Of a stretch of 64,000 nt of DNA, positions 53,352 to 63,580 are shown in pieces; position 1 is the stretch's first letter; each line of letters opens with the position of its first letter. The stretch is from the NCBI GenBank assembly GCA_029239355.1, contig JAQZAZ010000001.1, positions 62,001 to 126,000 on the forward strand, written 5' to 3'. A program made the position numbers and the translations under genes. Under the pieces are notes generated by a model, which was not told where the DNA came from, ran no database searches, and was given only the letters and a program-made list of their open reading frames with translations. The stretch comes from Sphingobacterium sp. (lineage in GTDB: Bacteria > Bacteroidota > Bacteroidia > Sphingobacteriales > Sphingobacteriaceae).

Positions 53352-55121
53352 TTAATTCCAGCCTATATTTTGTGCAAGATTGCTGTATTTGAGTACTTCA
53401 CTGTAGGGGATCGGACCGTAATTCATATAGGTTTCATAAAGTCTATTCTCTACAGGTATTTCGGTATAGTTGTTATTGGTGATACTAATTCCCTTTGCGG
53501 CGACATTGATATCCATTTTCCAACGGCGGAGATCCCAAAAGCGGAACCCTTCAAAACAAAGCTCCAGTCGGCGCTCGTTTCGGATCAGCTGCCGCATTTG
53601 ATCTTTATTGTTTTTTACCTGCTCTAGGTAAGGATCGCCATTGTTGGTGCCTACACCTGCACGTCTGCGAATAGCTTTGATGATATCGTAGGCCGAGAAC
53701 GTAAAGGTGCCCATACCCGTAGGACCCCAAGCTTCATTAGCCGCTTCGGCATAGGCCAGATACATTTCCGTCATGCGTATACGTGCATTGAAATGCATTT
53801 GCTGGGTAGAAGATGACGGATTGAGATTGACGTCCTGACGCAGAAGCTTTTTCAGGTAATAACCCGTCCGTGTGGATGTTTCGACTTTGTTCAGGCCGTC
53901 ATTTGTCGGACTATTGGCTGTGGTATTGATCGCTGTATTGCTGACACCTGCTGTAGCACCATTGACAATGATATAGGTCTTCAATCGGGGATCCCGTTTA
54001 TCGTAGGGATTGGCTTTATTGTAGGCCGAATTGGCATCGGCAATGGGATAACCATTCTCCATGGGGAAGGCATCGACCAGGTTCTGCGTTGGGTTGAGCC
54101 GCCCTCTGCCGAATAAGGTGGGCGGAAAATGATCTTGCTCCATGCTATTGCTATTTCCTTTGTCTGTACGCCAAAGAATTTCGGCCGGATTGGATCCTGA
54201 GGTTAAACCGTCGACCACATCTTTAGTGTACCATGTAAATCCTTTGGGATCGATGCCACTGGGACCACCTTTGGCCTGGATGACCTCTCCTGCATAGGTA
54301 GCGGCTTGCTCCCAGGTCGTTTTACTGCCGTCACTATAGGCCGGGCTTGCTGCTAATAGCGCTGCTCTGGCACGAATAGCCTGGGCGATGCGTTTGGTCA
54401 TCCGTAATTTGAATGTGGAGCCAAATACACGATTGTAATCATTAGCGTTTATGGATCCTGCATATTTGAGCGGCACCTGGCTATCGTTACTGATATTTTC
54501 ATAATCCATCGGCAATAAATCCTCTGCTTTTTTGATATCATCGTACAACTGTTGTATACAGGCTTCAAATGAAGCTCGAGGTTGATTGAAATCCGAATTA
54601 ACGGTCTCGGGAGTCAAATGAATTGGTACCCCCAGTATTTCTCCTGTGCTTGACTTGCCGGCATGCGCCTGTAGGAGATGGAACATAAACAGCGCACGAA
54701 GGCCATAGGCTTCACCCTTCATCCGGTCGTTGAACAGGACGCTGACTTTTGGCTCCATAGCCCATTCGACCTGATCCGTTAAGGACAGAAAGTTGTTCAG
54801 ATATTGTATGGCTGCATAACTGTTGCGCCATTGGTCGAAAGGGTTGTTTATACTTGTCCACTGACCGGTTGCCGTTTTTAGAAAACTATTATTTTTATCG
54901 TTGCTCACCGCATTGTCGGTCGCGACGTCATCAAAGCTGTAGCTATTGCTTGGAATACGGTTGTACCCATTTAAAAGCAGACCCTGGGCGTATAAAGGAC
55001 GGCTATTGGCTGTTTCAATTTCAAGATTATTCTCTAGAGCGGGCTCAAACATATCTTCGCAGGAAGAAAATAGCAGGCTGCTCAGGATAGCTACGGTTAA
55101 TATTTTTTTCATCATTCTCAT
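53352..55121 (-). CDS. RagB/SusD-family lipoprotein (XusD position)
   Basis: 589 residues with lipoprotein signal (LLFSSC, Cys21), SusD helices (MKGEAYGLRALFMFHLLQAHAG) and the C-terminal blocks RMTEMYLAYAEAANEAWGP and CFEGFRFWDLRRWK. It partners the SusC at 55137-58016 (15 bp upstream), making the second SusC/SusD pair of the xylan core, and binds xylo-oligosaccharides at the surface by analogy. Confidence 0.93.
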   Translation of the reverse strand: MRMMKKILTVAILSSLLFSSCEDMFEPALENNLEIETANSRPLYAQGLLLNGYNRIPSNSYSFDDVATDNAVSNDKNNSFLKTATGQWTSINNPFDQWRNSYAAIQYLNNFLSLTDQVEWAMEPKVSVLFNDRMKGEAYGLRALFMFHLLQAHAGKSSTGEILGVPIHLTPETVNSDFNQPRASFEACIQQLYDDIKKAEDLLPMDYENISNDSQVPLKYAGSINANDYNRVFGSTFKLRMTKRIAQAIRARAALLAASPAYSDGSKTTWEQAATYAGEVIQAKGGPSGIDPKGFTWYTKDVVDGLTSGSNPAEILWRTDKGNSNSMEQDHFPPTLFGRGRLNPTQNLVDAFPMENGYPIADANSAYNKANPYDKRDPRLKTYIIVNGATAGVSNTAINTTANSPTNDGLNKVETSTRTGYYLKKLLRQDVNLNPSSSTQQMHFNARIRMTEMYLAYAEAANEAWGPTGMGTFTFSAYDIIKAIRRRAGVGTNNGDPYLEQVKNNKDQMRQLIRNERRLELCFEGFRFWDLRRWKMDINVAAKGISITNNNYTEIPVENRLYETYMNYGPIPYSEVLKYSNLAQNIGWN

Positions 55122-55136
55122 TTTAACTATTCATGA

Positions 55137-58016
55137 TTAAAATAGAGCCTTTAGCCCGACGTTGAAGAATCGGGTTTGCGGCGCTTGTCCAATATTCAGT
55201 TGCATGGTTTCTTTTTCTTTTGCAATCATCAACAGATTGGATCCATTGGCATAGATTCCCAGTTCATGGATAAATTTGGAATTGAGGATACGTTTGGGAA
55301 AATCGTAGGAAAGCTGCACTTTGGACAGGTTGATGCGATCGGTCTTATATAGCCAAAAGTCTGAGCTTCGAAAGTTGTTATCACTATTGAAGGTGGTCAG
55401 GCGCGGATACGTTGCGGTTTCCTTGGTGGACTCTGTCCAGCGGTCACGGACGACCACCGAATATTTATCTTCCGCATCTACCCAAAAGTAAGAACTATTT
55501 TTCATGGCCTTGGCACCGAACTGGCCTGTAGCGGCAGCAAATAAGGTGAAGTTGTTCCATTTGACCGTCAGATTGAATCCAAGTGTAAGCGGCGATCCGG
55601 ACCATCCACCTTTGCCCAGATAAACCTCATCGCGCGTATCAATCGTGCCGTCCCCATTTTGATCTTTATACTTCATATCACCTGGTTTTACTTCACCAAA
55701 TGAAGAGAAGGCCGAATTGTCAATATCGGACTGGCTCCTATAAAAACCATCGTGCTGCAAACCCCATAGTGCATCAAGCGGTTTTCCGGCTCTATTTTGA
55801 TAGCTAAACTGATAGAGCTCGTCCCTTTTTACTGCTTTTGTCGTATAGTACATCCCGTTGAAGCCTAGCGATACAAAAGTTTTGTTGATCTGTTTGTTCA
55901 AGTTGATGCCAAAGTCGATACCCCGGCGCTCGTCACTGTTGTAATTGATGTAGGGGAGATCCGAGTAAACAGGCCAACCTGTCATAAAATACATCGGATA
56001 TTGCGTTTCCGCTTGTACCAAACCGCCAGTCATACGATTAAAAAAGTATGAGGTATTGAAGGTGATCAGGTTATTGTAAAGTCCACCTTCAAGGTTGATG
56101 TTAAATTCCTTGCGTTTTGGGAATTTCATGTTCGGATTGTCGCCCCTTCGCCGATCAAAAGAGTGTACTAATGCACCATCCGCCCAACTATACCAGGCCC
56201 CATTGTTGTAGGTATAATAGCCTTGATAAAGGAAATAATCGGTAATGTCCAAGTCGGTATTCAAGATACCTGCTGAAACGGATAACCTGAGGTCGTTGAC
56301 AACCCTGCTGTTTGCCATAAAATTTTCTTTTGAGAGACGCCAGGCAACAGCCAATGTAGGAGAGAGGGCCTGTCTGTTCCCTTTCGGTAATTTCGCTGAA
56401 TGGCTATAAGCGCTACTAAAGTCAACATAATATTTACCCAAATAATTATAGCCTAACTGAAGTCCCAAATTGGCATTACTGGTTTTGTGATAGCTGCCAG
56501 ATGCTCCAATCTGGTAAGCATTGGCCAAAAGGATTGCCGACAGGTGATGCTTACCATCATATATGCGGTTAAAGTTTAAGGATCCATTAAAGCCAATGGT
56601 CTGTCGATAATTACTACCGCTGATATTTTGTACTCCAGATATACGGTCATCGCCATATTTTGTTAAGCCGCTGATCAGATCATTGCCGTTATAGTTGTTC
56701 CAAGAAGCCTGATAGACCGCATAATTGTTGTTATAAGACTGATTGTAATTGGACAGGTAATCTACAGCGAGGTTGGTTTTGAAAACCAGACCTTTGAGTA
56801 TATTTTTCAGGTCGAAACTTAAGCCTGTGTTAAATTGAAATTGCCGGTTGAGAAAACGCGTGGTACCACCGGCGTAAACATTCGCAAAGGCATTTGTCTG
56901 ATCGAGCTGGCTTCCCCCCAGCAGGTATTTGCCATCAATGAGAAAACTACTGTTATTGACATAGATCATCGAGTTGGTATCCCCATCTTCAATCATGTCA
57001 ATCGGAATAAGCGGAGAGAAGCGATGGGGACGCATCGTAGCGGCGGCCCCCCAATAATCAGCGTTAACGCCCTTGGAAATATAAAAACTGGCCGCTGCAT
57101 CTACATTTAATGAGATGAGGTCGCTGACTTTGACATCAATATTACCACGCATATTAAATCTATTGGCACCGCTATTCTTTTTTGCCTGCCCAAAATTGAG
57201 CATTGATCCTTCAGACCAAAATCCAAAATTGGTATAGTATTGCGCCCGTTGGTTTCCACCCGATATTTCGGCAGTGGCATCGTAACGGCTGTAATGATCT
57301 TTGATGTAATCCGAGGAATAGTAATCGACATTGGGGTAGCGAAAGGGATTTGTCCCGGCTGCATGCTGATAGATGGTCTCGGTACTATATAGTGGGACCA
57401 AACCATCATTTTGGCGCGCCTCATTGTAGAGTGTCATATATTCTGCGGAACCCAGGTATTTTGGATAACTGATTGCAGCATTGATGCCGCTATTGGCTCT
57501 AATCTTTATCTGTTGGCCACCAGCATTGCCGCGTTTGGTGGTAATGCTGACAACGCCTTTGGCCGCCCGACTGCCATAAAGTGCTATGGCATTGGCGCCC
57601 TTAAGTACGCTGATCTGATCGATCTCTGTTGGCATAACATTGTTGGCATCGCGCGGAAACCCATCCACTAAAACCAGATACCCGCTCATGCCCCAGATAT
57701 TGCCGTTGTAACCAGGAATAAATGCGTCTAGGTTTTCCAGGCTGTAGGTGCTGTAATTCTTATCAAGCAATTGAGGAATATCAATGGACTGTACATTGCC
57801 CATAAGATCTTTCTTCTGAACTTTCCGGAATGCGGCTTGCACCACTGTCGTACTGTCCGTACCAATACTATCTTGGAGACGTCGTGTCGTGGAAGTTGGG
57901 AATATATTTTTATATGTTGTAAGCATTGGATCAAAGGATTCTATGGCCATTCCTTCAAAGATGGCGATCCAGCTTAATCCAAGACAAAGTGCTATTCTTA
58001 ATTTTTTGTACTTCAT
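55137..58016 (-). CDS. SusC/RagA-family transporter lacking the CarboxypepD domain (XusC position)
   Basis: 959 residues. A signal peptide (~1-24) is followed by only ~50 variable residues and then the plug (~70-165: IPGYNGNIWGMSGYLVLVDG, ALYGSRAAKGVVSITTKRG). The CarboxypepD_reg-like domain and a clear TonB box, present in the sister SusC, are missing. A weak box-like VQAAFRKVQKKD precedes the plug. The barrel is complete and ends RFFNVGLKALF. Second SusC of the tandem xylan core. Confidence 0.9.
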   Translation of the reverse strand: MKYKKLRIALCLGLSWIAIFEGMAIESFDPMLTTYKNIFPTSTTRRLQDSIGTDSTTVVQAAFRKVQKKDLMGNVQSIDIPQLLDKNYSTYSLENLDAFIPGYNGNIWGMSGYLVLVDGFPRDANNVMPTEIDQISVLKGANAIALYGSRAAKGVVSITTKRGNAGGQQIKIRANSGINAAISYPKYLGSAEYMTLYNEARQNDGLVPLYSTETIYQHAAGTNPFRYPNVDYYSSDYIKDHYSRYDATAEISGGNQRAQYYTNFGFWSEGSMLNFGQAKKNSGANRFNMRGNIDVKVSDLISLNVDAAASFYISKGVNADYWGAAATMRPHRFSPLIPIDMIEDGDTNSMIYVNNSSFLIDGKYLLGGSQLDQTNAFANVYAGGTTRFLNRQFQFNTGLSFDLKNILKGLVFKTNLAVDYLSNYNQSYNNNYAVYQASWNNYNGNDLISGLTKYGDDRISGVQNISGSNYRQTIGFNGSLNFNRIYDGKHHLSAILLANAYQIGASGSYHKTSNANLGLQLGYNYLGKYYVDFSSAYSHSAKLPKGNRQALSPTLAVAWRLSKENFMANSRVVNDLRLSVSAGILNTDLDITDYFLYQGYYTYNNGAWYSWADGALVHSFDRRRGDNPNMKFPKRKEFNINLEGGLYNNLITFNTSYFFNRMTGGLVQAETQYPMYFMTGWPVYSDLPYINYNSDERRGIDFGINLNKQINKTFVSLGFNGMYYTTKAVKRDELYQFSYQNRAGKPLDALWGLQHDGFYRSQSDIDNSAFSSFGEVKPGDMKYKDQNGDGTIDTRDEVYLGKGGWSGSPLTLGFNLTVKWNNFTLFAAATGQFGAKAMKNSSYFWVDAEDKYSVVVRDRWTESTKETATYPRLTTFNSDNNFRSSDFWLYKTDRINLSKVQLSYDFPKRILNSKFIHELGIYANGSNLLMIAKEKETMQLNIGQAPQTRFFNVGLKALF

Positions 58017-58043
58017 TTTTTGAATGATTAAATGAAAAACTTG

Positions 58044-59942
58044 TTACCAACCCGGATTTTGATAGTACTCGGAATACATATTGACATCTCTGACTTTTAA
58101 AGGCAACCAGTAATGTTTGCTTGTAAATTTGCGTTCCAAAAGCACGTTTTCTTTTAGATTGACAACTCGATTTTGAGATGGGTCTGCGTTATTGAATGTC
58201 CCAGCCCGGTCAAATGAAACTGTTTTCTTTAATGTGTAAGGTGATTCGGTCAATAATAACCAGCGGCGCAAATCATTAAAGCGATGACCTTCGAAGGCGA
58301 GTTCCACAGCCCGTTCGCGACGTAGTTCAGGAAGCAGGGAGGCCACGGAGTTGAGAAATTTGCTGCCTACATGGCCTACGCCAGCGCGGTCGCGTACGAT
58401 ATTGATCGCGTCTACGGCGGTTTTGGTATAATTATCGGCTTTGCCTGTAGGCGAACTGGAAGCCATCATGGCTGACTCGGCATACATCAGATAGACATCA
58501 GAAAGGCGCATATAGGGGACATATATATGAAGATTGGTGCCGTAACTGTAGGCTTGATCATATTTGTTGGCTGTTAAAGGAATAAATTTGCGTAGAACGT
58601 AGCCTGTCTGACTACCAGTACGGATATCCCGATAGCTTCCACCTGTGTACAGATTAGCGTTGCGGTTTTTTTCTTCTGTAGCCGCCATATTTCCTTGAAC
58701 CACTTTTGCACCGTCAAAAATAATATCCTTGTAAAAACGCGGATCCCGATCTTTCCAAGGGTATTCAGCATTATATCCCGACTCTGCATCGGACTGGGTA
58801 ATGTCCTTGATCGGTAAGCCGTTTTTCATGCCATAGTAGTCGACATAATTTGCTGTTGGGTTAAACTTAAGGTCGCCATCACCTACTTCGAGGGGAATAT
58901 ATTGCTTGCTTGTTCCCCAGTTAGATACCCATGCATCGATATAAGGCCCTCTAAAAATAGCCTCAGTGCTGCCTGGCATGGTCCAGTTTTGTCCCGTTGT
59001 GTAAAAATTTAAATGAATATTGACCATGGGAACTAGGGCGTAGTTCGTCTGTCCACTCTCAACAAGGGATAGCAATTCGCCAAAGGCCTGTGCCGCTTTT
59101 TTACAATAATCAGTATGATAGGTTTTACTCCCCGTAGACTGAAAATTCATCAGTGGACTTCCAGCCCAAAGGTAGTTTTTGCCAAGATAGGCTAGCGCCA
59201 TGATTTTATTGATGCGCAACTGGTTTTTCCCCAGTGTACGCTTGCCAGCCGTTGTATTGTCCCAATCGATCGGCAACAGGTTAGCCGCTTCCCTGAAATC
59301 GGCAGCAGCGAGATCAGCACATTCGTGGTAACTAAGTCTGGGCAACCGAAGCTTTTCGTCGCTAGGTAGTACGTGATTAATGTAAGGCATACCACCAAAA
59401 TATTCCATTAATCGGTGGTGAAACCAGCCTCTGAAAAATAATAATTGCCCCTTGATCAGGTCCTTTTCTTCCTGCGTCGCTTCGTTCAGTTTGTCGATAT
59501 TTTCTAAGCCAAGGCTTATTTTTCGGAGGCCAAACCAGGATGCGCTCCATAGATCACGAAAGGCACGGTTGGCGAATACATCATTGTTGTTGGTGGTAAA
59601 ATCCCCCTGATCCATCCAGCCCGCACCCCAGCCATCAAACTCCCTTTGCCAACCCCAAAAATTGCCCTGGTCTATTTTGTTTACGAAATGAAAATTGTTA
59701 GCCGTGGAGGTGATTTCATCTTCACCCCAGTTCCAGGAATTGGTCCAGTAGTTGTTGCTGAAATTGACCACACAATTGTACAGCTCTTCGGTATAACCTT
59801 GGAAATTAATAAAGTTTTTAAATGCTTCTTTGGGAGATATATTGGACTGTTCCTCCTTGTCTAGATATTTATTGCATGAGAGTAGTGTTGTAGACGACCA
59901 GAACACACCAGTTATGAAGATTACCTTGAAATATTTTTTCAT
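58044..59942 (-). CDS. RagB/SusD-family lipoprotein (XusB position)
   Basis: 632 residues with lipoprotein signal (TLLSC, Cys23), SusD start NKYLDKEEQSNISPKEAF, helices with LIKGQLLFFRGWFHHRLMEYF and the closing blocks RLSDVYLMYAESAMM and AFEGHRFNDLRRWLLL. Longer than usual SusD because of inserted loops around the sugar-binding face (Trp-rich: YWTNSWNWGEDE). It partners the first SusC, 14 bp upstream. Confidence 0.93.
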   Translation of the reverse strand: MKKYFKVIFITGVFWSSTTLLSCNKYLDKEEQSNISPKEAFKNFINFQGYTEELYNCVVNFSNNYWTNSWNWGEDEITSTANNFHFVNKIDQGNFWGWQREFDGWGAGWMDQGDFTTNNNDVFANRAFRDLWSASWFGLRKISLGLENIDKLNEATQEEKDLIKGQLLFFRGWFHHRLMEYFGGMPYINHVLPSDEKLRLPRLSYHECADLAAADFREAANLLPIDWDNTTAGKRTLGKNQLRINKIMALAYLGKNYLWAGSPLMNFQSTGSKTYHTDYCKKAAQAFGELLSLVESGQTNYALVPMVNIHLNFYTTGQNWTMPGSTEAIFRGPYIDAWVSNWGTSKQYIPLEVGDGDLKFNPTANYVDYYGMKNGLPIKDITQSDAESGYNAEYPWKDRDPRFYKDIIFDGAKVVQGNMAATEEKNRNANLYTGGSYRDIRTGSQTGYVLRKFIPLTANKYDQAYSYGTNLHIYVPYMRLSDVYLMYAESAMMASSSPTGKADNYTKTAVDAINIVRDRAGVGHVGSKFLNSVASLLPELRRERAVELAFEGHRFNDLRRWLLLTESPYTLKKTVSFDRAGTFNNADPSQNRVVNLKENVLLERKFTSKHYWLPLKVRDVNMYSEYYQNPGW

Positions 59943-59956
59943 CTGTCTAAATTGCT

Positions 59957-62900
59957 TTAAAAAGTAATGTTTGCACCTAGATTAAATCGCTTTACCGTCG
60001 GATAAGCTCCTTGAGAAGCCCAACCCGTGCCGGCGTAATTGGATTCTCGGTCATCGGGCATTTTGGACCAGAAGACCAAGTTGTTGCCATTTAGGAATAG
60101 GCGAAGATTTTGAAGACCTAAGCGTTTGATCATGCTGGATTCGCGCTTGAAGTTGTAGGCAATTTCAGCGGTTTTCAATCGAATGTATGAACCATCAAAC
60201 ATATACCTGTTACCCGGGGCATAACTACTTGATTGAGATAGCCAACGTGGTAATGGAACATCCGCATAAACGTTGTCTTTTGACCAATACGAACCTTCTT
60301 CGTAGGCCAGATTAAGCTGACCTGAGAAGCTATTGAAGACAACTTGTCGTGTGACATTGTTGACCGCGTACCACTGCGTCATTACACTAAAGTTATTCCA
60401 GTCAAACCCAATCGTACAATTGTATGTGTTTTGTGGAACAGAGGGAAAGGCATAAGGAATATTGTCTTTGGCATCAATAATACCATCACCATTATAATCC
60501 AGTATATGATAATTTCCGGGAAGCTTAGCGAGGTCATTGCTTTCATGCATGGTGCTTCCATAAAGTTCATCCCAGGTATTGTAATACCCGGAGCTAACAT
60601 AGGAATAGGTCTGACTCACCTGTTTATTGTCGGGTTTTTGATATGCGGGCAACAATTCAGGCGCATCGGCATTGATGACTTTATCTTTGGCATGGGTAAA
60701 ATTGAGATCAGCCCATATCCGCCAATCGGGATTGAGTTGTTTATTGAATTTCAGTTCAACCTCATAACCTTTATTTTCTACTTCTCCGAGGTTGGCCGTT
60801 GGAGCCTCTACACCAAAATATGACGGAATAGACCTGCCGCCGCCAGTAATAAGCACATTCGTCCTATGATCTTTAAAGAAGTCTACCTTTCCAGAAATCT
60901 GTCCGTTGAATAGGCCAAAATCCACACCGAAGTTTAACTTCTTAACTTTTTCCCAGCGGATATTTGGGTTTCCAAGCACATTTTCTTTATACCATATGTA
61001 TGGACTGGTATTTCCATCGGAGTAAGAAAATCGACCGTCGACACCCATCCCTGCCGTACCTCCGTAGGCCCATTGCGTTAAATAAAGAAATTGCCCACCC
61101 CCGCTATCGTCGCCAATATCCCCATAGGAGCCACGCAGCTTTAACGTATTCACAAAGGATAAAGGTTTCATAAACTCTTCTTCCGAAACTAACCAGCCAA
61201 TACCTCCGGAATTAAAAAAGGCAAATCTGTTTTCGGGTGCGAATTTCTCTGACCCCGTATAGGCACCGTTATATTCGAGCATATACTTATTCTTGTAATT
61301 ATAAGTTGTACGGAATACCCAGTCTTCCCGATAAGAGGGGATTGTGCTACCTCTTCCATATTGATTGCGGTTGACCAATCCCATAGCCGAAATATTGTGG
61401 TTTTTAGCTACTGTAGTTGCGTAATTTAATTGCAGTTGATAAAATAATCTCCTGTACGTGAGTGCGTTGTTTACTATTCCTCCTTCTATCGTCCAATCAA
61501 TACCTTCGGCAAAATCAAATCTATTGGTTCCGTCAAAAGGGATTTGATACGTTGGAAGTCCAGTTTTGGGGTCTATCCACTTGCTTTGGGTGCTATTATT
61601 GGCGTCATTGATACCACGTCTGCCTTCAACAAATGTATTATCCAGAGAGATTGTTCCACGTAGATTAAGGCCTTTTGTTAAAAATTTGAGGTCTTGTTCG
61701 AGCGTAAAATCTGTTGTAATGCGGCTCGTGGTAGTGTACTCCGTTCCACTGATAGCCAGTACACGAGCAGAATTTATGCCGGCATTTGGGTTTGGCGCAT
61801 TGAATCCCCAGGTGCCATCTGAATAACGTGGATAGATAACATCAGGTGCTACGGTGTAGGCTGCAATCCAATAGGAATAATCGTTGCCACCACCAAATGG
61901 GCTTTTTCGGACACCACGCGAGCCTGCGAGGTTTGTTGAAAATTTGGTTGTTGGCGTCAGTTGGAAATCCAGATTCGAACGGACATTGAGACGATTAAAT
62001 CCATAGCCTGCTTTATAACCCCTAGCGTTTTCAAACTGGCGAAATAGATCACCTTCATACAGATAATCTGCGTTGGCAAAGTATTTGACAAATGGGGTGC
62101 CGCCAGCAATATTAACACTGCTGTTTTGCGAAAATGCTTGGCTTCTAAATAGTTCTTTTGCCCAATCGGTATTTACATAGCGCTCACGTTCGTTTTGGTC
62201 GGCCGGGAAACGGTATTTATTGATAATATCTTGCGGCGAATAATCGGCCCAACTTGCGGGGTTGATGCCCAATTCATACTCAATCACTTTATTGCGTAGC
62301 ATGAGTGCGTCGTACGAATCCATTTTACCTGGGAGCTGCGAAACGGTCTTAATGACATTATTAACGGTACCACGTATCAACATTTGGCCTTCCTTACCAC
62401 GTTTAGTGGTGATCAGAATGACACCATTGGCTCCTCTCACTCCATAAACAGCGGTCGCCGATGCGTCCTTGAGCACTGAAACAGTTTCGATAGAACTGAT
62501 ATCTACCGCTGATAATGGTCGTTCGACACCGTCAACCATCACTAGTGGATCTGTATTGTTCCAAGTACTTCGTCCCCGGATCACAATGCGAGGATCTTCT
62601 TCACCCGGCATTCCCGTACTTGCTGTGGTGATTACCCCAGGTACATTGCCCGTCAATGCAGCTCCTACACTAGATACCCCGCCTGCACGTTCCAGAATTT
62701 TGCCAGAAGTTTGAGCTATGGCACCAACAACGGTTTCCTTTTTTTGCCGGCCATATCCCACAACTATCGTTTCCTCTATTTCAATAGACTTATCTATAAG
62801 CCGAACCTCTATTGTGGTTTTATCGTCAATGGGAAGCTCGACTTGTCCGTAGCCGAGTTTGGAAATGGTCAATAAATTTTTGTCTGCTGGGACCTGAAGG

Positions 62901-63139
62901 GTAAATGCTCCATTTTCGTCGGTGGCAGTGCCTAATGATGTCCCCTTCACCTTGATGGAAGCGCCGCTTATTTTTTTGTAGTTGCCATCGACAACAATGC
63001 CCTTAATTTGCCTTTTGGCTTGAGCCTTTAATGTTATCTGCCCGACAAGAAGCAAGAATAACAGTAAAGTGAATGGCCTAGCTATACCCCATAGCTTTCT
63101 CCAATGCCTTATAAATGTGATTGAGATTGTAATCATCAT
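59957..63139 (-). CDS. SusC/RagA-family TonB-dependent transporter (XusA position)
   Basis: 1060 residues: N-terminal basic stretch and signal helix (~20-40, ending TLKAQ), CarboxypepD_reg-like domain (~44-120), TonB-box-like IEETIVVGYGRQKKE, plug (~145-250, with IVIRGRSTWNNTDPLVMVDG and AVYGVRGANGVILITTKRG) and a barrel ending RFNLGANITF. It leads the minus-strand xylan operon, with the hybrid sensor gene diverging 441 bp away. Confidence 0.94.
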   Translation of the reverse strand: MMITISITFIRHWRKLWGIARPFTLLLFLLLVGQITLKAQAKRQIKGIVVDGNYKKISGASIKVKGTSLGTATDENGAFTLQVPADKNLLTISKLGYGQVELPIDDKTTIEVRLIDKSIEIEETIVVGYGRQKKETVVGAIAQTSGKILERAGGVSSVGAALTGNVPGVITTASTGMPGEEDPRIVIRGRSTWNNTDPLVMVDGVERPLSAVDISSIETVSVLKDASATAVYGVRGANGVILITTKRGKEGQMLIRGTVNNVIKTVSQLPGKMDSYDALMLRNKVIEYELGINPASWADYSPQDIINKYRFPADQNERERYVNTDWAKELFRSQAFSQNSSVNIAGGTPFVKYFANADYLYEGDLFRQFENARGYKAGYGFNRLNVRSNLDFQLTPTTKFSTNLAGSRGVRKSPFGGGNDYSYWIAAYTVAPDVIYPRYSDGTWGFNAPNPNAGINSARVLAISGTEYTTTSRITTDFTLEQDLKFLTKGLNLRGTISLDNTFVEGRRGINDANNSTQSKWIDPKTGLPTYQIPFDGTNRFDFAEGIDWTIEGGIVNNALTYRRLFYQLQLNYATTVAKNHNISAMGLVNRNQYGRGSTIPSYREDWVFRTTYNYKNKYMLEYNGAYTGSEKFAPENRFAFFNSGGIGWLVSEEEFMKPLSFVNTLKLRGSYGDIGDDSGGGQFLYLTQWAYGGTAGMGVDGRFSYSDGNTSPYIWYKENVLGNPNIRWEKVKKLNFGVDFGLFNGQISGKVDFFKDHRTNVLITGGGRSIPSYFGVEAPTANLGEVENKGYEVELKFNKQLNPDWRIWADLNFTHAKDKVINADAPELLPAYQKPDNKQVSQTYSYVSSGYYNTWDELYGSTMHESNDLAKLPGNYHILDYNGDGIIDAKDNIPYAFPSVPQNTYNCTIGFDWNNFSVMTQWYAVNNVTRQVVFNSFSGQLNLAYEEGSYWSKDNVYADVPLPRWLSQSSSYAPGNRYMFDGSYIRLKTAEIAYNFKRESSMIKRLGLQNLRLFLNGNNLVFWSKMPDDRESNYAGTGWASQGAYPTVKRFNLGANITF

Positions 63140-63580
63140 AGCATCTGTGGATTATTAAAATAGGTTTAAAAATTTTTTTGGTTAATTTGTCTGTAATTGG
63201 TTGGCACGGTTGTACCAGCATTCCCTTAGGTCATTTTTGATCATAATAGGACCGCAGACTATGGATCATCTAGTGTTATCATGGAATTATAATAATTGGT
63301 TAAAAATTAGCTGTTTAGAAATGTATGGCAACCGGTTGCATTGTTTGGTTATAGTTTTTCCCAAACGGAGATACCTTTCAAAGCAGTTTATAATTGTAGA
63401 CCAAAGCTAGCTATAGCAAAATTTTAGTAATAGCAAGAATGTTTAAATGAAGGATAAGAATGTCAAATAGGGCCGATAATACGGCAAAAAACATTTTTAT
63501 AGACTGGTTTGATCGGATTAATTTAATAAATTAGTTGATAGTTCACGCCGCAATTGAATAGCGAAGATACACCTAAATAT
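63140..63580. other. 441-bp divergent control region of the xylan locus
   Basis: No gene. It separates the SusC operon (minus) from the hybrid sensor gene (plus). A perfect 12-bp palindrome lies at 63328-63339. On the minus strand a TAGCTTTG box (63409-63402) has a TTG 24 nt upstream, one base beyond the usual spacing, and is a weak promoter candidate. Confidence 0.45.
63328..63339. promoter_or_regulatory. 12-bp palindrome, candidate operator of the xylan locus
   Basis: GCAACCGGTTGC is fully self-complementary and stands in AT-rich DNA between the divergent SusC operon and hybrid sensor gene. Such a site could bind a dimeric regulator. Confidence 0.35.

Noticed and set aside
60344..60823. 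159-codon frame antisense to the first SusC gene of the xylan locus
   Set aside because: Antisense shadow of a clear SusC coding region.
63402..63436. Minus-strand TTG and TAGCTTTG upstream of the xylan SusC operon
   Set aside because: Spacer is 24 nt and the leader would be over 250 nt; mentioned only as a weak candidate.
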